DNA of 64,000 bases from Parachlamydiales bacterium (GCA_023265455.1 JAHFTQ010000009.1:1-64000); one strand, 5' to 3'. Positions 27,097-35,735 are shown, counted from the first letter of the stretch. Program-made: numbers and translations. The notes: a model not told the origin generated them from the sequence alone.

Positions 27097-27435
27097 ATGG
27101 GAAAAAAAAGAAAGCCTACTCATCCTGGGGAAATCCTTGATGAACATTATATCAAACCGCTTCAGCTCAATTTACAAAGGCTTGCTGACAGGCTTGGTAT
27201 TGCAAGAAACACTCTGTTTAAGATCAGGGCTGGTGAAGCAAGCGTTACTCCTTCTCTCGCTCTTTCTCTGGCTGAAGCCTTCGATACAACTCCGCAGCTC
27301 TGGTTAAACTTGCAGATCAATTACGATCTTTGGGTTGGAGAACATGGGCATGTTCCCGTTAAACCAATTCTTAAAAACGGGGAGATTCTCCAAACTAAAC
27401 AGAATCGGGGAATAGCTAGAATGGCAGCTGCCTAA
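27097..27435 (+). CDS. HigA-type addiction module antitoxin (orphan)
   Basis: The likely start is the ATG at 27097 (MGKKRKPTHPGEILDEHYIKP), following AGAAGG. It encodes 112 residues with an XRE-type helix-turn-helix (LQRLADRLGIARNTLFKIRAGEASVTPSLALSLAEAFDTTPQLWLNLQ). The HPGEIL..HY.KPL start is characteristic of HigA antitoxins. No HigB toxin gene is present on either side (the nearest upstream gene is the GMC oxidoreductase), so it is an orphan regulator or antitoxin. It begins 46 bp after the GMC stop. Confidence 0.85.
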   Translation: MGKKRKPTHPGEILDEHYIKPLQLNLQRLADRLGIARNTLFKIRAGEASVTPSLALSLAEAFDTTPQLWLNLQINYDLWVGEHGHVPVKPILKNGEILQTKQNRGIARMAAA

Positions 27436-27512
27436 TAGAAGATACTCCTATTTTAACTCGAGGTTAAGTCATCTCACATTCTGTTACAGGTTATATCCAA
27501 AAAGGTCTCATT

Positions 27513-27911
27513 TTGGCGGGCTGTTCCTATGTGACTAGCCGTTACCTGGTCAAATCATCAAAACCTCTGACGATGACTGCTCTACTCACTATTGCTGGGT
27601 TGGTTGATGAATTTGCATTTCAACTTCTGGAAAATGCCTGTCAGCAGAAGATAGCCGAAATAAAAGCTCGTCCCTCACAAAAAGCTTTAAAAGACAAAAA
27701 AATAGCCCTCTTGAAAGAGTATCGGAAAATCGCCTGGGGATGTCTCAGCTTGGCTTGTACCCAAGCTGTACACAGCTTAAGTCAAAGGTTGAAACTGAAC
27801 CCGCCCTCTTTTTTTGTGACCTGGGGAATATTGGGAACAACTCTTTACTTAAATAGTATTTTTGAAAGCCTCTTTACCCTCATCAAGCCGGAAACATCTT
27901 TGCCAACCTGA
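27513..27911 (+). CDS. Small hydrophobic paralog, start codon degenerate
   Basis: This frame resembles the next gene (27981-28406): GCSYVTSRYLVKSSKPLTMTALLTIAGLVDEF against GVSSYYAAQRWAKSSNPFATVALITIAKLAFEI. The alignment continues upstream of the first possible start (TTG 27513) to 27483 (VTGYIQKGLILA against MKDYLRPALELSVA). At the homologous start position there is GTT rather than ATG, with a GAGGTT site upstream in the matching place. Either it uses the TTG, losing about ten residues of the first helix, or it has lost its start. The segments are hydrophobic and amphipathic; the function is unknown. Confidence 0.5.
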   Translation: MAGCSYVTSRYLVKSSKPLTMTALLTIAGLVDEFAFQLLENACQQKIAEIKARPSQKALKDKKIALLKEYRKIAWGCLSLACTQAVHSLSQRLKLNPPSFFVTWGILGTTLYLNSIFESLFTLIKPETSLPT

Positions 27912-27980
27912 TCAAAAAAATCTTCTTGAAAACCAGCAAGTCTGCCATACTGCCTTCAACTTTAACACCGAGGTTTTATT

Positions 27981-28406
27981 ATGAAAGATTACTTAAGGCC
28001 TGCTCTAGAATTAAGTGTGGCAGGTGTTTCATCGTATTACGCAGCCCAACGTTGGGCCAAATCATCAAATCCTTTTGCGACAGTTGCTCTTATCACCATT
28101 GCTAAGCTGGCTTTTGAGATAATAGACAAACAGTATGGAAGCGAATATTTTGACCATTTCCGTAATTGGAAAAATCCCAGTGATTGGGGAAACTTATTAT
28201 TTTATTGTCATACCTGTGTACCCCTTTTTGGGTTACAGTCCTTGGGGCAACGGTTATCTTGGAATATCCCCTCTTTAGAGAAGACTTTAGCAATATTTAC
28301 CCTCTCTCATTGGAGCTCAAGGGTTATTACCAGCGGGGGCGCAATTCTAGTAGGCAAAATCGAGCATTGGTTGACATTCGGTGTTAGTTACAAAAAGCCT
28401 CTTTAA
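27981..28406 (+). CDS. Small hydrophobic protein, 141 aa
   Basis: A 141-residue protein with three hydrophobic stretches: LRPALELSVAGVSSYYAA, FATVALITIAKLAFEII and LEKTLAIFTLSHWSSRVI, plus the stretch LLFYCHTCVPLFGLQSL. ATG at 27981 follows a good CGAGGTTTT site. It is a paralog of the frame before it, and its stop lies 26 bases inside the next gene. I do not recognise the family. The hydrophobic segments may be membrane-associated helices. Confidence 0.55.
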   Translation: MKDYLRPALELSVAGVSSYYAAQRWAKSSNPFATVALITIAKLAFEIIDKQYGSEYFDHFRNWKNPSDWGNLLFYCHTCVPLFGLQSLGQRLSWNIPSLEKTLAIFTLSHWSSRVITSGGAILVGKIEHWLTFGVSYKKPL

Positions 28407-29397
28407 AAACGGCCGTTTCTTCAATACCGAAGCTCATAAGGGAGGCCCCGTCAGCCTCTTGAAAGTGCTCCGATGGAAACTTACAACCCAGGCTAAGGTT
28501 TGGCCAAAACAGGTTGCTAACACCTATCAGCCGGAGCTTCCCTCTCAAGTTGAACCTAATGAGGCCTTCTTCACATTCGTTAACCATGCAACGGTTTTGA
28601 TTCAGCTTGAGAGGGGTAACATTCTGACCGATCCGGTCTTTTCGGATATTGCAGGCCCTTACGGATGGCTGGGACCTAAACGGGTCAGGCCTCCTGGTCT
28701 CGCGCTGAATAAACTGCCAAAAATTCATACTGTCTTAATCAGCCATAATCACTATGATCATTTAGATCTTCCCTCTTTGCAAGCCTTGGAAGATAAAGAC
28801 CAGCCTCTTTTTGTGGTCCCTTTAGGAAACGGCTCTTTTCTACGTAGGAAAGGTCTTACGCAGGTTGTCGAGCTTGACTGGTGGGAGCAGCATCACTTGG
28901 AAACAGGACTATCGTTAAGCCTTACACCGGCTCAGCATTGGTCGCGAAGAGGCCTTCGTGATTTTTGTAAAATGCTCTGGGGAGGTTTTCTGATCCAAAG
29001 CCCTAAGATGAACATCTTCTTTGCAGGAGACACCGGCTATAGTGATCATTTCAAGGAAATTCGGGAAAAATACGGAGAAATGGATGTCAGCTTGCTCCCG
29101 ATCGGAGCGTATGAGCCCAGGTGGCTGATGAAGGATATCCATATGAACCCTGCAGAAGCGATTCAAGCGCATGGAGATCTGGGATCGGCTTTGAGCATCG
29201 GGATTCATTTTGGGACATTTCGTCTGACTGATGAAGGGATTGATGATCCTGTGATTTTTTTGAAAGAGCGCCTACCAACAGAAGTAAATTTTGTGGCTCC
29301 TGAACAGGGTCAGACAATTTCTTACCGAACAGCGTCGCGGAAAATTTCTTCGAATCTCGCTTCGGAAAAAACCTGCGCTGCATCGCTGGCTAAATAG
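28381..29397 (+). CDS. MBL-fold hydrolase (NAPE-PLD / UlaG-like)
   Basis: A 338-residue metallo-beta-lactamase-fold protein. The metal-binding motif is SHNHYDHLDLPSL at about residue 120, with further ligands in FFAGDTGYSDHF and the late IHFGTF. The N-terminus (KSLFKNGRFFNTE) and the WLGPKRVRPPGLALNKLPKIHTVLI segment follow the pattern of N-acyl-phosphatidylethanolamine phospholipase D-like proteins. The start is GTG at 28381 within the previous gene's end. Its 3' end overlaps the convergent fucosyltransferase gene by 76 bp, so the last 25 residues (AS-rich) are read from a shared stretch. Likely soluble hydrolase of a lipid or lactone; substrate unknown. Confidence 0.85.
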   Translation: MLVTKSLFKNGRFFNTEAHKGGPVSLLKVLRWKLTTQAKVWPKQVANTYQPELPSQVEPNEAFFTFVNHATVLIQLERGNILTDPVFSDIAGPYGWLGPKRVRPPGLALNKLPKIHTVLISHNHYDHLDLPSLQALEDKDQPLFVVPLGNGSFLRRKGLTQVVELDWWEQHHLETGLSLSLTPAQHWSRRGLRDFCKMLWGGFLIQSPKMNIFFAGDTGYSDHFKEIREKYGEMDVSLLPIGAYEPRWLMKDIHMNPAEAIQAHGDLGSALSIGIHFGTFRLTDEGIDDPVIFLKERLPTEVNFVAPEQGQTISYRTASRKISSNLASEKTCAASLAK

Positions 29398-30512
29398 TCA
29401 CGGATGTGAGCTAAGTACCCTTCGTAGGTCTCTTTCGTCATACTCTTCAAGAAGAGATAGAGATCGTCGAGGGTTGCAAAATCCCTACGGTCGATGAAAC
29501 AATCCTTGGGAATGTAGTCGGTTACATTACTAGCTCCCCAATAGACGGGAACATTGCCTGCTGCAAAACAATCGAAAATCTTTTCAGAAATATACCCCTT
29601 CTCACCCTGGCAGTTTTCATAGCAGATGCTGAAGCGGTAGTTTTTAATCACTTGGATTTTATCTCTGCAAGCTCCCCGAAAAGATTTAGTGGCGGGCGCT
29701 TTTTCCCAACCGCGGCCATAGACTTCAAATCCCTCTTCTCCTACTTTTTCGAAAAACTCTTGGGCTTTAAGCCGCTCAGAGTAGAGTTCATTAGGATATT
29801 CGCCGGGGTATTTATCAGGATCATTGACATAGCCCGTGACAAGCGTGCAGAACTTTTTTTCCTCAAAAGGGACAAGCTCTGAAATCATCGGCCTTAAGAC
29901 GGGGTAATAAAACTTAAAATATTTGACCCCATCCACAAGACCGTCATCCCAGGTGTAAATCTTAGAAAAGCAATCACGGAGATTTTGATTATACATCTTA
30001 CGAAGACGGATATACGGCTCCCACATGAAGAGAACCATTTTTTCTTTGGGAAGGCAGCGGGGGCGATAATCGCGATAGAAGTGGTTGGGGATGTTCATGC
30101 AGACGATTTTGCGAACGTCAGGAGAAAGAGGGATAGCAGCGTCGTTTTTCTTTAAAAGCTTTCCCCACCAACTTTTATCTTTTTTGAAAGACTCCCCCAG
30201 ATCTTTGAGACCAATCACAACGGCTTTAGACTCCTCACCTAAAATCTGTTGATAATAGTTGGGGTCTGAAGAGGGTCCGCTGGGAAGAACGTGCACCTGA
30301 TCTGCGAATGCTAGTGTAAGAGAGAAAACTGCAAAAAATTTTAGACCACACGTCGGTGAAAAATAGCCTTTTTGGCTAGCGTGAAATCTCCCGCGGTTGA
30401 GATATCGCAAGAGGGTCAGTATTAAGTCAATACAAACCCTCTTGCGATATCTCAACCCCGGGGATTTGACGCAGCCAAAAAGGCTATTTTTCACCGACGT
30501 GTGGTCTAACAT
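29322..30512 (-). CDS. GT10 fucosyltransferase-like glycosyltransferase with element-encoded N-terminus
   Basis: A glycosyltransferase whose C-terminal part carries the GT10 alpha-1,3-fucosyltransferase motif FSICYENCQGEKGYISEKIFDCFAAGNVPVYWGA. The frame starts at ATG 30512, inside the last codons of pyk. Codons 3 to about 57 are translated from the palindromic element at 30344-30506, all in frame and without a stop. Removal of the element with one TA copy gives M-L-K-F-F-A-V-F-S-L-T-L-A-F-A-D-Q, a good signal peptide directly after the ATG. As it stands, the signal peptide is preceded by about 55 foreign residues. Whether this protein is still exported or active is open. Confidence 0.8.
   Translation of the reverse strand: MLDHTSVKNSLFGCVKSPGLRYRKRVCIDLILTLLRYLNRGRFHASQKGYFSPTCGLKFFAVFSLTLAFADQVHVLPSGPSSDPNYYQQILGEESKAVVIGLKDLGESFKKDKSWWGKLLKKNDAAIPLSPDVRKIVCMNIPNHFYRDYRPRCLPKEKMVLFMWEPYIRLRKMYNQNLRDCFSKIYTWDDGLVDGVKYFKFYYPVLRPMISELVPFEEKKFCTLVTGYVNDPDKYPGEYPNELYSERLKAQEFFEKVGEEGFEVYGRGWEKAPATKSFRGACRDKIQVIKNYRFSICYENCQGEKGYISEKIFDCFAAGNVPVYWGASNVTDYIPKDCFIDRRDFATLDDLYLFLKSMTKETYEGYLAHIRDYLASDAAQVFSEARFEEIFRDAVR
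30344..30506. mobile_element. Nested palindromic element inserted in frame, TA duplication
   Basis: A 163-bp palindrome. Outer arms: GACCACACGTCGGTG at 30344-30358 and its complement ending at 30506, extending through AAAAATAGCC...AAAAAGGCT. Inner arms: GGTTGAGATATCGC... and its complement. The centre is GTATTAAGTCAATAC, itself palindromic. The dinucleotide TA flanks both ends. The total inserted length (163 + 2) is divisible by three. A relative with conserved GCGTGAAA, central and TTTGACGC blocks but unrelated arms lies at 51831-51992. It carries no gene, so it is a MITE-like passenger or a structured RNA element. Confidence 0.8.
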
Positions 30513-32269
30513 TCAACAGATCCTTTGTAGACGACTTTTTTCTCGGGATCCAATGTGACGACTTGACCGTCACGTAGAGCCGCTAGCGCTCCATCAGCGC
30601 GCACAACAATGGGTATATCGAGGGTTTTAGCAACTTTTAATGCCTCTTTTTCTGAGGCTTTGTCTTCCGGATGGTTCTGCAAAACAATTCCTATGGCATG
30701 ATTGAGAAGCGGTAAATAAGCCGCATCGCAATGGGAGAGCACGACAATTTTACCACGGACTTCTTCAATCGTGTGGCGCTGAGGCGTATGAAGAATGAGG
30801 ACCTTGCCGTGGATCTGCTTTCCCATTCCTTTTTTGGCACGGACGACCACATCGCCGATGCTTTCGACCATCATGGTATTCGTGGTCCCTTTGATCCAAA
30901 AGGGTGAGCCTGTGGTGATCACAACAAGATCTCCATACTGAACTAGTTTATCTTGAAGAGCTAATTGAGACAGTGTCGTCATCGCCTCTTGGACAGTCGG
31001 AAGCTCCTCTGTCTTGAAGGGAACGACTCCCCAATAAAGAGCCATCTGGTGGTAAGCCTTTTCTGAGGGTGTTAAAGCTAAAATGGGCATTTCAGGTCTA
31101 AATCTTGAGATCAGCCGTGCGGTAGATCCGCTATTGGTGAAGACAAAGATCGCCTTGGCATCGGCACTGTAGGCTGTTTGAACAGCAGCTCCCGCCACCG
31201 ATGTTGAGACATCAGAAAATCCCAGCTCCGTACTAAATCCATAAAAATCGCGGTAGGAAAAATCTTGCTCAGCCTCACGGATGATCCGCTTCATCATTTG
31301 GACAGTGAGGGCCGGGTAGTTGCCCATGGCGGTTTCTCCTGAGAGCATGACGCAAGACGAACTATCGTAGATCGCGTTAGCTACGTCAGAGACCTCTGCT
31401 CTTGTGGGGCGAGGATTTTTGATCATCGATTCGAGCATTTGCGTTGCCGTAACAACGGGTTTAGCCACTTGGCAACACTTGCGGATCATCATCTTTTGCA
31501 AACGGGGCACTTCTTCTAAGGGAAGCTCGACTCCGAGATCTCCCCGCGCAACCATGATCCCATCAGCGACCTGAAGGATCGCATCAAAATTTTGCACGCC
31601 CAGGCTATTTTCAATTTTGGCAATGACTAAAATATCGGACTTGCCCTCTGCAGCTAAGAGCTTTTGAATTTCGAAGACGTGATCGGCTGATCGGATAAAT
31701 GAGGCAGCGATCCAATCGACATCATTTTTACAAGCGAAGGCGATATCACTTGCATCTTGGGGAGTCATCGCAGGCAGATTCATATCGCAATTGGGGACGC
31801 TAACGCTTTTTTGACTTTTGAGTGCGCCACTATTTTGAACTTCGATAAGAGCGCTCTCTGCTTTTGTTTCAATCACCTTAGCGATGATGTAGCCATCATC
31901 GAATAACAGCGTCATCCCAGGCTGCAAAGCATCCAACACCTCAGGAGGCGTCAAAGAGACCTGCTCGCTATCCCCTTCCAAGGTCGCTTTGACAAGACGA
32001 ATTTTTTGACCCTCTTCCAAAGCAACAGAGCCTCCCTTGACGAGCCCTAAGCGGATCTCGGGTCCCTTGGTATCGGCCATGATCGCTAGAGGAACTTTCT
32101 TAGCTTCCCTAGCTTTTTTTAAGGTCTGAATCACCTTGCGGTGGTCGTCGTGAGTTCCATGGCTAAAGTTGATCCGGGCAACATTCATCCCCGCATCCAT
32201 GAGCTCAAGAATCTTCTCATACGATGAAACCGCGGGCCCCATCGTACAAATAATTTTGGTTCTAGTCAT
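30506..32269 (-). CDS. pyk: Pyruvate kinase
   Basis: Converts phosphoenolpyruvate and ADP to pyruvate and ATP, the last step of glycolysis. The ATG at 32269 (MTRTKIICTMGPAVSSYEKI) matches the family start; an in-frame GTG at 32338 would add 23 residues. The core has the NFSHGTHDDH region, KGPEIRLG, IMVARGDLGVELP (the family signature region with its Lys/Asp/Glu neighbours), and ATQMLESMIKNPRPTRAEVSDVANA. The chain is about 587 residues and carries the extra C-terminal PEP-utiliser-like domain (about 490-587), as in Bacillus. It lies divergent from mlaE; its last codons now adjoin the palindromic element. Confidence 0.95.
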   Translation of the reverse strand: MTRTKIICTMGPAVSSYEKILELMDAGMNVARINFSHGTHDDHRKVIQTLKKAREAKKVPLAIMADTKGPEIRLGLVKGGSVALEEGQKIRLVKATLEGDSEQVSLTPPEVLDALQPGMTLLFDDGYIIAKVIETKAESALIEVQNSGALKSQKSVSVPNCDMNLPAMTPQDASDIAFACKNDVDWIAASFIRSADHVFEIQKLLAAEGKSDILVIAKIENSLGVQNFDAILQVADGIMVARGDLGVELPLEEVPRLQKMMIRKCCQVAKPVVTATQMLESMIKNPRPTRAEVSDVANAIYDSSSCVMLSGETAMGNYPALTVQMMKRIIREAEQDFSYRDFYGFSTELGFSDVSTSVAGAAVQTAYSADAKAIFVFTNSGSTARLISRFRPEMPILALTPSEKAYHQMALYWGVVPFKTEELPTVQEAMTTLSQLALQDKLVQYGDLVVITTGSPFWIKGTTNTMMVESIGDVVVRAKKGMGKQIHGKVLILHTPQRHTIEEVRGKIVVLSHCDAAYLPLLNHAIGIVLQNHPEDKASEKEALKVAKTLDIPIVVRADGALAALRDGQVVTLDPEKKVVYKGSVEC

Positions 32270-32350
32270 AACAGAGCGATGATACTCACTTTGACCACCA
32301 ATTTCAACAATGAACTTGTAAAGACCTGCTAAAACCACTATGCTGAGGCA

Positions 32351-33160
32351 ATGGAACTCGAAAGAAATGAAATCTTTACTTGGTGTAAAGAGAGACTGAA
32401 GTTTGTCGAGGGGCTCGGTGAGTATGCGAACCTCTTTGTCAACGTCATCAAAGCCATCGGAAAACGGCCTCCAGCTTTTCGACTTCTCTTACAACAATTA
32501 TATGATATTGGAGTCGCCTCCCTGCCTGTCGTGGCCATCACAGGACTTTTCACGGGGCTCGTCCTTTCTGCTCAATCGTTTTATCAACTCGCTGATAAGG
32601 GGCTGACGGGCATTACGGGACTACTCGTCGCTAAAGCCATGATTACTGAGCTAGGCCCTGTTCTGACGGCTTTCATGGTCACAGGACGCGTAGGGGCTGC
32701 TATCTGTGCTGAGCTAGGAACCATGCGAGTGACCGAGCAGATTGATGCGTTGGAGACCATGGCGGTTAATCCTCTCAGGTACTTGGTAGCGCCGCGATTT
32801 TTAGCAGGAGCTCTGATTATGCCGCTGCTCACTATCTTCAGCATGGTCATGGGAATTTTCGGAGGATACTTAATCGCTGTCTATTATTTTGGAATGTCTC
32901 CTTCCGCTTATTTCGATCCCATGCCGCTTCATATCTCGATGTTTGATCTTTTAACAGGCATTGTGAAGGGGTTTGTCTTTGGGGTCCTCATTATGACGAT
33001 TGCCTGCTATAAAGGCATGAAAACCTCCGGTGGAGCCGCAGGAGTGGGCAAGTCAACGACTAATAGCGTTGTGATCTCTTACTGCTGCATCTTATTTACC
33101 AACTTTTTCTTAACGCTGGCCCTGAACATCGTCAGGAGCCATTTACAAAAATTGCTATGA
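32351..33160 (+). CDS. mlaE: MlaE-like ABC transporter permease
   Basis: A 269-residue integral membrane protein, with multiple hydrophobic helices and the family signature GPVLTAFMVTGRVGAAICAELGTMRVTEQIDALETMAVNPLRYLVAPRFLAG. MlaE permeases form the inner-membrane core of systems that move phospholipids between the membranes of Gram-negative bacteria. The gene starts an operon with the ATPase and the MCE-domain protein (four-base overlaps, ATGA). The outer-membrane lipoprotein and the small periplasmic MlaC/MlaB partners are not in this cluster. The divergent pyk promoter shares the short intergenic region (32270-32350). Confidence 0.93.
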   Translation: MELERNEIFTWCKERLKFVEGLGEYANLFVNVIKAIGKRPPAFRLLLQQLYDIGVASLPVVAITGLFTGLVLSAQSFYQLADKGLTGITGLLVAKAMITELGPVLTAFMVTGRVGAAICAELGTMRVTEQIDALETMAVNPLRYLVAPRFLAGALIMPLLTIFSMVMGIFGGYLIAVYYFGMSPSAYFDPMPLHISMFDLLTGIVKGFVFGVLIMTIACYKGMKTSGGAAGVGKSTTNSVVISYCCILFTNFFLTLALNIVRSHLQKLL

Positions 33161-33912
33161 TTAAAATTCGTAACCTGACGAAAAGTTTTAAAAAATTGAA
33201 GGTCTTAGATGGACTCGATCTTGATGTGATCCCGGGGGAAACTCTCGTTATTTTGGGAAGATCGGGTGGTGGTAAAAGCGTCTTGCTCAAACACATGATT
33301 GGGATTATGAAACCCGATGAGGGAACCATTGATATCAATGATGCACGCATTTCTGAACTCGAAGGGCCCGATCTTTATAAAGCCGTTCTCAATATGGGGA
33401 TGTTATTTCAAGGTGCAGCGCTCTTCGATTCGATGACAGTTGAGGATAATATTGCCTTTTTTCTCCATGAACACAGCTCTCTTACCGAAGACGAAATCCG
33501 GGACAGAGTCTCTCATGCCCTTGAAATTGTCGGGCTTGCAGGTACGGAAAAAAAGATGCCCTCCGAATTATCCGGTGGTATGCGCAAAAGAGCCGCTCTT
33601 GCTAGGCTGATCGTCTACAGACCCTCACTGATCCTTTACGATGAACCGACAACAGGGCTCGATCCCATGACATCCATGCAGATCAATGAGCTGATTGTAA
33701 AAACTCAAAAAGAGCTCAAAGCGACCAGTATTGTTGTAACCCACGATATTTTGTCGGCCCTCTATATTGGAGATCGACTGGCCCTGATCGATAAAGGAAA
33801 AATTGCCCATATTGATCAACCAGACACTTTCATGAAAATCGATAATCCTATAATTGAATTCTTAAGGAAGACTATTTCCCAAGACCCTGCTAAAGTAAGA
33901 GAACTGCGATGA
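33157..33912 (+). CDS. mlaF: MlaF-like ABC transporter ATPase
   Basis: A 251-residue ATPase. Walker A is GRSGGGKSVLLK, the Q-loop is in MLFQGAALFDSMTVEDN, the signature is ELSGGMRKRAALARLIVYRP, Walker B is LILYDEPTTGLDP, and the switch histidine follows in SIVVTHD. The FDSMTVEDN..F segment is typical of the MlaF/Ttg2A group. It overlaps mlaE and mlaD by four bases each, so the three are made together. It drives lipid transport through MlaE in the inner membrane. Confidence 0.93.
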   Translation: MIKIRNLTKSFKKLKVLDGLDLDVIPGETLVILGRSGGGKSVLLKHMIGIMKPDEGTIDINDARISELEGPDLYKAVLNMGMLFQGAALFDSMTVEDNIAFFLHEHSSLTEDEIRDRVSHALEIVGLAGTEKKMPSELSGGMRKRAALARLIVYRPSLILYDEPTTGLDPMTSMQINELIVKTQKELKATSIVVTHDILSALYIGDRLALIDKGKIAHIDQPDTFMKIDNPIIEFLRKTISQDPAKVRELR

Positions 33913-35111
33913 AACCTTCTATAAAAAATTTTTTGATTGGCCTTTTTTTAACGAGTGCTTTTGGAGCGCTCTTCGGCCTTGTCATGTTCTTGCGCCCTTC
34001 TGTGGGCGATGAGAAACAGGTTCTCCTTGTCAGGTTTTCCAACATCAACAAAGTTGGCGTGGGAACTCGCGTCCTCTTTGCCGGAAAAGCCGTCGGAGCA
34101 GTGACTGCCATCCAAGAGATTCACCATGCCCGCGATACTCAGCCCTCCGATACACTCGGCCGCCTTTATTTTTACCAATTGACCCTGAAGATTGATTCCA
34201 AGGTTCACGTCTATAGCACAGATGAGATCAGCATCCAAACCTCCGGACTCTTAGGTGAAAAATCGATTGCCATTGTTCCTAGAGCTCCACCTAAAGATGT
34301 CACCTCTGAACTGATCACTGACAAATCGCCCATTTACGCAGGTTCAGTCGATCCCCTTGAAAACACCATCAATCAACTTTCTGACGTCGGAGAAAAACTC
34401 AACGCCACCGTCGACCTCGTCAAAACTTGGTTCGAGCAAAATGAGAGCGCTATCTCTCATTCGATCTCTTCGTTCGGATCTGCGATGGCACAAATCGACA
34501 CGGCGATTGCAACTGCCAATGAACAGCAGTTAATTCCTCAGATGCAACAGGGAGCTGCAGCCTTAACCTCTTCGATGGAAAAAGTCGATGCAGCCTTACA
34601 AAATCTTTCGGAAGGAGCTGTCTTTGAAAACTTTGGCCCTGTGGTCGAAAATCTCAAAAGTATCACCACATCATTTGAAAAGATTAGCCAAGACATTGCA
34701 ACAGGGCAAGGCACTGTCGGCAAGCTGATTCAAGGAGAAGATCTTTACCTTCGCATGACCGCAATCTTAAATAAAGCCGATACGTTGATGAATGACGTCA
34801 ACCACTATGGCGTCCTCTTTCACTTGAATAAAGGGTGGCAACGGACGCGAACAAAACGGTTGAATGCGATGAATGCCCTAGAAGATCCTGTCTCTTTCAA
34901 AACCTATTTCCAGACGGAGATGGACCAAATTAACACCTCGATGGCTCGCATCTCGCTGCTGATTGATAAGGCCCACCAAGAAGAAGACTCCGCCGTCATT
35001 GAAAATGCTAAGTTTAAAGAAAATTTCGCCGATCTCATGCGAAGAGTCCAAGAGATGTCCGATACTCTCCATCTCTACAATGAACAACTTCAGGAGGCCT
35101 CGAAGTCTTGA
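33909..35111 (+). CDS. mlaD: MlaD-like MCE-domain lipid-binding protein
   Basis: A 400-residue single-pass protein. Residues 5-27 (IKNFLIGLFLTSAFGALFGLVMFL) form the membrane anchor, and the MCE domain follows (VLLVRFSNINKVGVGTRVLFAGKAVGAVTAIQ... and the YSTDEISIQTSGLLGEKSIAIVPRA end near 130). The C-terminal two-thirds are helical, with heptads and runs of Ser/Ala/Gln, longer than in enteric MlaD (about 180 residues). The domain would line the periplasmic lipid path. It overlaps mlaF and the yqgE-like gene by four bases. Confidence 0.88.
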   Translation: MKPSIKNFLIGLFLTSAFGALFGLVMFLRPSVGDEKQVLLVRFSNINKVGVGTRVLFAGKAVGAVTAIQEIHHARDTQPSDTLGRLYFYQLTLKIDSKVHVYSTDEISIQTSGLLGEKSIAIVPRAPPKDVTSELITDKSPIYAGSVDPLENTINQLSDVGEKLNATVDLVKTWFEQNESAISHSISSFGSAMAQIDTAIATANEQQLIPQMQQGAAALTSSMEKVDAALQNLSEGAVFENFGPVVENLKSITTSFEKISQDIATGQGTVGKLIQGEDLYLRMTAILNKADTLMNDVNHYGVLFHLNKGWQRTRTKRLNAMNALEDPVSFKTYFQTEMDQINTSMARISLLIDKAHQEEDSAVIENAKFKENFADLMRRVQEMSDTLHLYNEQLQEASKS

Positions 35112-35674
35112 ATACCCCCTACGCTAAGCTCACCAAAGGCACACTGCTCATCGCAAGCCCTGATCTCGATACGGGCATGTATTTTAGGGGTGTGATTTTA
35201 CTTTGTGAACATGGCCCCACAGGCTCGTTTGGGATTCTTGTGAATAAACTGCTCGATATCGAGATCCCCGATGAAGTGATTAACCTCAAGGACATCTCAA
35301 ACCCCCACGTTCAGGTCTACGCTGGAGGAGCTCTTCAGCCGAATCAAATGATGATGCTTCACTCTTTTGAGCAGCTGCCTGATCAAACCCTTCAAGTCTG
35401 CCCCGGAGTCTTTTTAGGAGGCGACCTTCAGTTTCTCCAACAAGCGGTTGCAGAAGAAGAAGGCCCCTCTATCCGTCTCTGCTTTGGATACTGCGGCTGG
35501 GGCCCTGGGCAACTCGAAAAAGAGTTTCTCAGCGGTCTTTGGTTCGTCCACCCCGGCACCGCTCAATATATTTTTAATACCCCTCCTAACAAGCTCTGGA
35601 GGACTCTCCTCCGTGATATGGGGGGCAAGTACGCCGTCCTCTCTACCATCCCTGATGATCTTAGTCTAAATTAA
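35108..35674 (+). CDS. YqgE/AlgH family protein
   Basis: A 188-residue soluble protein of the UPF0301 (YqgE/AlgH) family: LTKGTLLIASPDLDTGMYFRGVILLCEHGPTGSFGILVNK at the N-terminus and LCFGYCGWGPGQLEKEF near 130. The role is not firmly known in any organism, though AlgH is linked to regulation and to oxidised-protein handling. It begins with TTG at 35108, within the mlaD stop, so it is coupled to the lipid-transport operon. This fusion of yqgE to an mla operon is unusual and may be specific to Chlamydiae. No membrane segment. Confidence 0.85.
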   Translation: MNTPYAKLTKGTLLIASPDLDTGMYFRGVILLCEHGPTGSFGILVNKLLDIEIPDEVINLKDISNPHVQVYAGGALQPNQMMMLHSFEQLPDQTLQVCPGVFLGGDLQFLQQAVAEEEGPSIRLCFGYCGWGPGQLEKEFLSGLWFVHPGTAQYIFNTPPNKLWRTLLRDMGGKYAVLSTIPDDLSLN

Positions 35675-35735
35675 TTATTATATATTCCTTTTTATTTTAA
35701 TTGAATCTTAATTAAATCTTAATTAAAATAGTGCT

